Translations under genes and position numbers: made by a program
Notes under the pieces: model-generated
Told to the model about the DNA's origin: nothing
Database searches by the model: none
The model's input: the letters and a program-made list of their open reading frames with translations, nothing else
Assembly: GCA_964017045.1 (NCBI GenBank)
Contig: OZ024794.1
Span: 28,521,315 to 28,585,314, forward strand
Reading direction: 5' to 3'
DNA length: 64,000 nt
DNA from: Omphiscola glabra
Taxonomy: Eukaryota > Mollusca > Gastropoda > Lymnaeidae
Part shown: positions 56,991 through 64,000 of the stretch, one piece after another
Position numbering within the stretch: the stretch's first letter is position 1
How the letters are laid out: the number at the start of each line of letters is the position of its first letter

Positions 56991-58412
56991 TATTTAGACA
57001 GGCTTATATTATAAATTGCCACGAATCTGCATGCAGCACTAAAAACACTTCATGTTTGCACCACTAAGATCGTGATGGCAAAAAAAAAGGAAAAGATAAG
57101 ATGAAAGTCATAAACATTTGTGATTTGGGATTTTGTTTAAAAGAAATTATTTTGTTTGCTAATTTTTTTTTAATTTATTTATTTTCTTGTTCCAGATCCA
57201 ATCTTTTATGCTATTTTAATTTTTTTTGAAATCCATTAAAGCAACTTCGCTTTTGTTCGTGGCTGGCTGGGTGGCTACAAAAAGCTTCGGATGGCTAATT
57301 GACCCCCTTCCCGTCAACCTATCGAGCTGAAACTTGGCACATGGACTCTCTGCCGATGGCAATACATTCATTCAAATTGTGAGCCCCGCCTCCAAAGCCT
57401 ACACCCAAAAATAAGTTTTTCCTGTTTTTCAAGGAAACGATAAAAGAACTATGATGACACTGACTCCAGGGAAAAAAATTCCCGATAACTGCGCTAAATA
57501 AGATTCTTTATTTTTGTTACATATAAATTGCGCAGTGTAAAATCGGGGGTTCATTAGAATATTAATATGGGATAGAGTCGTAAAACAAATTTGCGGTTGC
57601 GAAACTTGAAAAAAAAAAGTGGGGGGGGGGGGCACTAATTGGAATTCTTATAAATTGCGTTACTTGTAGTACGCATGTTTTGTCAAATTCTCTCACACCC
57701 CCCAATCGCTATCTATTTCATTTAATAAAGGATTTATACACAAAAATGTGTTTGTAGGGGTCGCGTCATTTATTTTGAGCGTTTCTCGGCAGTATGCATC
57801 TTCAAGTCTACTTATAATCCTCGAACGAAGCGACTCTTTCTGGTGGTGACAGTTTACATTCGAATTGAGCTAGACATCTTTGTTGACAAAAACCTCGGTG
57901 GATATTTAAGATCCCTCGACCCACGAATCCAAATTAGAGTAGTTGAAAGCCTCGAATACAGCAGACGACACGCGAACACAGCCAAGTGAACACAGCAATG
58001 TGAGGCGGAGATTATTGCGCCATTGATTTTGTTGGTGAGTGTTCAATGAGGAGGTCACAACATGTCACAAAATGTGACCCTTTATCCGTTGCGTGGGCAC
58101 TTACGTGTAGACACATGGTACGTGTAACATAACCACACCAACGGATAACCACACATACACATAACAACACAGCAATACACTTATTTGTTTATTGAGACAC
58201 TGAATTTTATAAAACAATTTTTTTAAACATAATAATAATCACAAATACAAATATACCCCAAGAAATATCATGGTGGGACGGCTTATTTTTATAGCCTAAT
58301 CTATCAAAATGCAAAAACGGGAGAAGACTCGTTTTTTGGTCACATGGTTGTGTTTCCATAAGAATTACTACAATTACATTTAAACAATATTCTTTAATAG
58401 GAAATCTTCTTA

Positions 58413-58459
<47 letters not shown>

Positions 58460-58564
58460 CCTTAACCTTGATTAAGGGTGGTGGAATAAGCCGCATACTT
58501 TTTCATTGCTTCTAATAGTGAAAAGGAGAATCCGTCTTGACGGTAAAATCGCCATGTTTTAAGC
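56991..58564. other. intron or intergenic sequence, nothing supported
   Basis: AT-rich with a G run at 57621-57632, a TTCGGATGGCTAATTGACCC stretch (57280-57310) of unknown origin, and a TA microsatellite at 58416-58456. Confidence 0.35.
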
Positions 58565-58747
58565 TAGTGGCTCCTAACCTATTTGACTCGCGGAGCCCTT
58601 TTTTTAGAATCAATATCTATGGGAGAGCCCCCGAGACGTACCTTATATCTTGCAAGCGCTTAGCGTTTCGGACTTTTCTGAAACGGCCGCGGAGCCCCCC
58701 TGAACAGTGCCTGCATTGTGCGTGGAGTTCAGGTTTGTGAACCACTG
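58565..58747. mobile_element. hAT-like MITE with 7/8 target duplication
   Basis: Ends TAGTGGCTCCTAACC and GGTTTGTGAACCACTG are imperfect inverted repeats. The flanks TTTTAAGC (58557-58564) and GTTTAAGC (58748-58755) match at 7 of 8. GCGGAGCCC occurs near both ends. It is related in its termini to the SPIN-type CAGTGGTTCTCAACC elements. Confidence 0.75.
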
Positions 58748-59011
58748 GTTTAAGCAATTTATTAACGACACATTAAAAAAACTAAGGAGAAAGAATTTCG
58801 CTTATGCTAACTTGAAATGAGCAACTCAACCAGTCTTTCCCACGGTTAAGAACTTACGGCCCTTAATAGAAATGCTCTAAATGATGGCTAATTAAGTCAT
58901 TATGGTCACTAAGAGTCCAGGGATGGCTGATATCTTCGCCAGAGAAATACTTTAGATAACTTGTGTTAAAATGGTAAAAAAGCTGTCTTGGTTAAAATAT
59001 TTATTTATTTA

Positions 59012-59774
59012 CTAGCGAGAACCCGGCATGCGTTGCAATGCCACTCAATGAAAAAAGTGTTTGTGTTTTAATTAAGTTTTAAAGTACTTTTAAATAGAAA
59101 ATATTTGATGTTTTTTTCCGTCTGCTGCGTACAAAAATAAATTAGAATTTTTTTCAACGCGTGAGCAGGCAACATACAGCTGTCCGTGTGAGAAGCATGG
59201 ATTTTTCAAAATTTAGTCCACACACTTGTAGCCATTAATCTACCAATGCAGAAGTTCTGTTTTAAATTATATTTATATTGCTCAAATATTTTTATTTTTA
59301 AAAAAAATAAAGCCCCCGCCCAAAACGCATAATTTTAAAATGGTTGTACTTATGTCACACACAAACTGAAATGTCGCTTATATTTGATTCATTTCCATCC
59401 ACCCATGCAATAGCACTGATTGAAATTATATTTGTATAGCTCATATAAGAAAATAATAATTTAGGGCCCCCGGCCCCAAAAGGAATATTTCAAAATGGAT
59501 AAGCTAATTCAGAAACCTTTCCTGTGCACAACCTACGAAAGTTTTCTCGCAATCGGATGAATAGTCAAGGAATGCATACGGAAATTATCTTGAGCTCATA
59601 AAAGGGTGGAAAAAGAATTTAAGGCCTCGGTCCAAAAAACGGAATATTGTAAAATGTGTGTAATAATTCAGAAACATTTGCGGCGTGCGTACAACAACTC
59701 ACACAATTTTAATCTCTTTGGGATTAATGGCAATGGTATAGAACCCCACAAGGGACATACATACAAACATTAAA

Positions 59775-59833
<59 letters not shown>
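59012..59833 (+). mobile_element. short Helentron-like repeat copy
   Basis: It starts ACTAGCGAGAACCCGGCATG, shares internal CAACATACAGCTGTCCGTGTG and GAAGCATGGA words with 2485-2540, repeats the GCATACGGAAATTAT/GCTCATATAAG subunit, and ends with GGACATACATACAAACATT and a TA run finishing in TATAGATAT. This gives the complete end-to-end layout of the family in about 820 bp. Confidence 0.6.
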
Positions 59834-59879
59834 TATAGTTTACCGAATAAAGATATCTTTTTCGCAACTATTCAAGGAT

Positions 59880-60236
59880 GAATTCTGTCTCTATCCATCT
59901 ATCCATCCAATTCTATCCATGCATCCTATCCTATCATATCCAAACCTATCAAACCCTATCATATCCAAACCTATTCTATCCTATCCAATCCTATCCAATC
60001 CAATCCTATCCAATCATATCCAATCTTATCCAATCCTATCCAATCCTATTCAATCCTATCCAATCATATCGAATGCCATCCTATCCATCCCTCCCTCTGT
60101 CCCCACCCCATACCTCTCTCCATTCATCCCTCCCTCCATTCATCCCTCCCTCCATCCCTCCCTCCCTCCATCACTCCCTCCCCCTCAATCCCTTCCTCCT
60201 TCCCTCCCTCCCTCCATCCTTGCCTCCATCCATCCT

Positions 60237-60306
<70 letters not shown>

Positions 60307-60890
60307 CATCCATACATACATACATACATACATACATACATACATACATCTCTCTATCTATCTATTTATCTATCTATCTATCCTTCCATCTTTCTCTCTA
60401 TCCATCCATCCATCTATCCATCCATCCTTCTATCCATATATCCATCTACCATCTACCTGCCTACCTGCCTGTCTATCTGCCTACCTACCTACCTACCTAC
60501 CTACATATCTATTTACCTACCTACCTACCTACCTAACTACCTACCTATCTACCTACCTATCTACCTACCTATCTACCTACCTATCTACCTACCTATCTAC
60601 CTACCTATCTACCTACCTATCTACCTACCTATCTACCTACCTATCTACCTACCTATCTACCTACCTATCTACCTACCTATCTACCTACCTATCTACCTAC
60701 CTATCTAACTACCTATCTACCTACCTATCTACCTACCTATCTACCTACCTATCCATCCATACATCTATCCATCCATTCATCCACCCTTCGACGCACACTT
60801 CAATCCATCCATCTATCTATCTATCTATCTAGTTGTATGTCTGTATTTATGTCTGTCTGCCTGTCTTCATGTCTATCTTTCTATCTAAAT
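59880..60890. repeat. 1-kb compound tetranucleotide tract
   Basis: Successive blocks of CCTATCCAAT, CCATCCCTCC, (TATC)n, (CATA)n, (CTAC)n and (CTACCTACCTAT)n, the last with about 20 exact 12-bp units at 60540-60750. It is open in two plus frames and mimics a Tyr/Leu/Pro/Ile protein. Confidence 0.95.
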
Positions 60891-60909
60891 AAAATTTCTA
60901 TTTTGAAAA

Positions 60910-62090
60910 TAAAATTTTCACTAGTATAAAATGATTGGGTTTTGATATTCATGGGTATAATTATTTAAATGTATTTACGTTTTGTTAACGTCATTGATTT
61001 TCTAATGGGTAAACAAATGTTCATATGTAACATCTATTTTTTACAACTGTAATGTCATTTAATTGAAAGATATTGTCATCCAATTAAAGATGTATAAACT
61101 CAATTTCCTACCCCCGATATATATTATGTATCGAAAAGGTTAGTTATATATCAAATTCATTTGAGGCGTATCTTGTGCTGCATTTGGCAAAATGAATGTA
61201 TCGTATTACACCCCCCACACATACACACAAAGCACAAAGAGTTTTTTTTTAAAATCATCCACTGGATTGTAATCCACAAATTTATGCAAAAAGAATTTTA
61301 TTGCATTTAGTATGCCTTTTTCTTATTTAGATGAGTGATAAGGCATTAAAATGCTATTTGGCTACGTAGTTTTGCTGCAGCAATTGAATTAAACGACATA
61401 TTCTTATTAAAATTATTTTTAAATGTAGAGTTTTTACTACTTTATAAATTTCACAAACGTTTATTTTTGGAATGAATAAAAAGTATTAAATGTTAAAAAA
61501 AAGACAAAGCTAAATGTGTATTTAATTTTAGAAATTTAAAAAGCAAACAATGCAATTTATTCATTTTACTTTTAAGAAGGGGAATATACATTATCAGTTT
61601 TGTCACGCTCTTTTATGAAATGAGAAAACTTTTAGGTTTGGCTAAATAGGCAATTCGGACTATGACGTCATTTGCGTGATTATTTAGAACTAATTAATAA
61701 TATTTTTATTTCGCATTATTGACAACGCACTAAAGAACGCACTAATAGCAACTGATGTTTGGGTTCTCCCGATAAATGTGATTACTGTGTAATTCTTTGA
61801 TCATATTTTTTTAATTTAATTTTTTTGCATAACTTTCAAACGCATATAAAATGCTGAAGATAGTTCCTTAGTTGTTACTTTAAATGCATTTATAATTTAT
61901 AATAATAATACTGAAACTTTTGCTAAAATAAAAGTGGAAATATATATATTTTTTTTGCGCATGTAAATTTATTCGATTTCCGTAAAAATAATAGAAAATA
62001 ACTATGATTGTTTTTAAGAGTGCGAACGAATCAAAATAATATCGGTTCTTAAGCGTTATGTCAGCATAGCCCATTCTTATATATGTGTGC
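60910..62090 (+). mobile_element. second piece of the large dispersed repeat
   Basis: Aligns in order and orientation with about 3020-4180: TTTTGATATTCATGG, GTTAACGTCATTGATTTTCT, GATTGTAATCCAC, GACGTCATTTGCGT, CCCGATAAATGTGATTAC, and GTCAGCATAG near the end. The copies differ by many small changes, so both are old. Confidence 0.7.
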
Positions 62091-62753
62091 AGAAAATGAA
62101 TAAGTACAATGCAGTTTTTACTGTTACAAATCCATTTATTTATACCAATAAAGAATCCTATCTTATAAACCGACAGTTCGGATACGCTGTATTAGAGGAG
62201 TACGTTCCAATTGTCTTTAAGAGGCCCTAATGGTATCGTCGGTCAATGTTACCTTTTACTCCTGATCGCACTGCACGGTTTCTCTCAGGCTAAATTCTGG
62301 TGACCCCCATATGCTTTCAAACACGACAAAACGACACTGAAATGTCTGTTGGAGAGAAATGAAGCATTTAGTTTTTTCTTTCTTTCTTCTTTCTTTTTTT
62401 TTTCTTTTGTTTTATAGTTTCTAACATGGACATGATTAAATTGCATGAATTAGTGCCAAAATGTGGGTTACTTTAAAGACCAAAAATACAATAATTTAAA
62501 AAAAAAATTTAAATAGAATTAACAACTTTTTTTTAAAAAATCCTTAATGAAAGCTTATCCCACAATGTCTGGCCGTTGTCTTTAAACGAAACCGTTGCTC
62601 TAAAAAGCAGTGTTCCGTTCAGTCATCCGTGAAATCTATCGGCTTCGTGAAACCAATTATTACCTCAAGCGTGTCAGCTTCTTCTTCTCAATAACAATTC
62701 GATGCATCGAATTCTCACGCAGTGATCTAATCAGGTGACGCAATCGTGCTTAC
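62091..62753. other. intron sequence, nothing supported
   Basis: AT-rich, with T-rich runs at 62380-62420; no further exon found before the donor at 62748-62753. Confidence 0.35.
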
Positions 62754-62807
62754 CTTGCAACCACTTTTAACTCGCACGGTGAACTCGTAGTTGTACCCAG
62801 CAACAGT
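62754..62807 (-). CDS. candidate cystatin-like exon
   Basis: An excellent acceptor (TTTTACTCAATTCCTTTCAG) and donor (CAAG-GTAAGC) bound a 54-nt exon, phase 0 at both ends, coding TVAGYNYEFTVRVKSGCK. This matches the first hairpin region of cystatins, where Q-x-V-x-G is followed by x-N-Y-x-[FL]-x-V. In vertebrate cystatins an intron also falls just before or within this motif. The leading Gln would come from the previous exon, outside the window. Cystatins inhibit papain-type cysteine proteases. The exon is short and I have no flanking exon to confirm it. Confidence 0.45.
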
Positions 62808-63264
62808 CTGAAAGGAATTGAGTAAAACGTATAGTTTGGAGGATTAAAACAGCAGTGGGTTAATGGCTGTGTCAAAACTGGAAAGGGGGGGGGGGGGCGC
62901 GAATGGGGTGAACACCCCGAGGGATAGCATTTTAAGGTGTGGGTTGGCGGCAAAAATCGTTATTTTTATGTAGATCAATTAAAAATGAACTAAAGCGAAA
63001 TGTGCTTTTCTGGAATAGAAAAATTATTCCTTTCAATACTATTTGTACAATCATGATTACAGTAGTAATGATTTTTCCTTTTGCTATATTGAAATTTCAA
63101 CGTAACAGCTCAAATTGGGTGAGTAACAAAAAAGACTCCATAAAAATTTCAACAGCAACATAAAGTAGGTTTACTTTCGTTCGGTTGCTTGATTTTATTT
63201 ATTTTTTAAATAAATAAATAAAACACCTTTTTAGATGTGCGTCGAAAAACAAACTAAAAATTTT
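62808..63264. other. intron or intergenic sequence
   Basis: Contains a G run at 62885-62897; a 74-codon plus-strand frame at 62939-63163 has no support. Confidence 0.4.
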
Positions 63265-63880
63265 TAAGTCTCATTAATTTCTAACTGGGATCAAGTTAAT
63301 TTCTAACTGGCATCACTTTAATTTCTAATCGGGATCACGTTAATGTGAAATTGGCATCAGGTTAATTTCTAAATGGGATCATGTTAATTTCTAATTTTAT
63401 CAGGTTAATTTCTAAGTGGGATTATTTTAATTTCAAATCGCCATAACATTAATTTATAATTGGGACCACGTTAATTTCAAATTGGTATCCCTTTATTTTT
63501 TTTTCTAATTGGGATCACGTAAATTTCAAGCTGCATTACGCCAATTTCTTATTTGGATTACGGTAAATTCAAGTTTGCATCATATTAATTTCTATTTGGG
63601 ATCACGTTAATTTCAAATTGGCATCACTTTAATTTCAATTCGGCATCACGTTAATTTCTAATTGGATCACGTTAATTTCAAATTGGCATCACATTAATTT
63701 CTAATTGGCATCACTTAATTTCTTTTTTGGGATCACGTTAATTTCCAATCGGCATAACGTTAATTTCTAATTGGGATCACTTTAATGTCGAATAAGCATC
63801 ACTTTAATTTTTTTTCTAATTGGGATCACGTTAATTTCAAGTTGGCGGCATTTTAATTTCTAATTGGGATCACGCTAACT
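63265..63880. repeat. ~22-bp AT-rich satellite (TTAATTTCTAATTGGGATCA)
   Basis: About 27 degenerate copies. Two alternating unit types, TAATTGGGATCACG and CAAATTGGCATCAC, suggest a dimeric (about 44-bp) higher-order unit. Confidence 0.9.
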
Positions 63881-64000
63881 CTACTTTAAAAAGATGTACC
63901 AATAATGGGTATTATTTGTTTATTCACTACTTTACAAAATATTTTGTCGACACAAGTCTCCTAAAATGTACGACCGATTTCTTAACAAGGGGGTTACTAA

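Noticed and set aside
59878..60708. 276-codon open frame of Tyr/Leu/Pro/Ile repeats
   Set aside because: Pure translation of tetranucleotide and CTAC microsatellite blocks, open in two frames.

Overview
The window looks like a repeat-rich, AT-rich animal nuclear genome, most likely from a gastropod mollusc. The evidence is short reading frames split by GT-AG introns, several LINE reverse-transcriptase tails of the kind common in molluscs, and two short elements matching the hAT 'SPIN' family. SPIN is known for jumping between phyla and has been reported, as far as I recall, from a pond snail. The species call is an inference from these elements. I saw no bacterial operons, tRNA, rRNA or CRISPR.

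The main content is one large multi-exon gene on the minus strand, running from about 51.2 kb down to about 23.4 kb. Its supported coding exons in transcript order are 51174-48687, 40848-37411, 35277-35116, 34376-34224, 28927-28781 and 25089-23516. Every internal junction is phase 1, so each internal exon can be kept or skipped without a frame change. With all six exons the protein is 2653 residues. The two long 5' exons each begin with an ATG just after an in-frame stop, so they could instead be alternative first exons feeding the same 3' exons. The protein is mostly low complexity and built from 12-residue (36-nt) repeats. Exon 1 is the exception: it carries a repeated D-F-x-G motif, two copies (plus a partial third) of an unrecognised helical domain, and a Cys-rich segment. 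Exon 2 is crowded with R-[RK]-x-S sites resembling kinase A targets. Exons 3-5 look like duplicated cassettes, each ending in an acidic SD-rich stretch. A decayed cassette at 29958-30122 has lost its splice donor, and a further candidate lies at 33760-33864. I do not recognise the family.

A second minus-strand gene, possibly cystatin-like, is suggested on the right by a short exon at 62754-62807 (TVAG-NY motif) and a candidate last exon at 56555-56695. Two further candidate minus-strand exons (44592-44831 and 6782-6975) are weaker.

Everything else is repetitive. At 1-7.2 kb there is a large Helentron-like dispersed repeat (a related copy fills 59.0-62.1 kb). At 7.6-9.1 kb there is a hAT-like element swollen by a TATGGACACC satellite. 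At 14.8-18.2 kb there are a LINE relic and two SPIN-like elements. The introns of the main gene hold more than ten minisatellites, fold-back elements, four LINE fragments and a broken transposase-like gene. At 51.5-58.8 kb there is another LINE relic, more MITEs and two very uniform minisatellites. At 59.9-60.9 kb there is a 1-kb tetranucleotide tract, and at 63.3-63.9 kb an AT-rich satellite.
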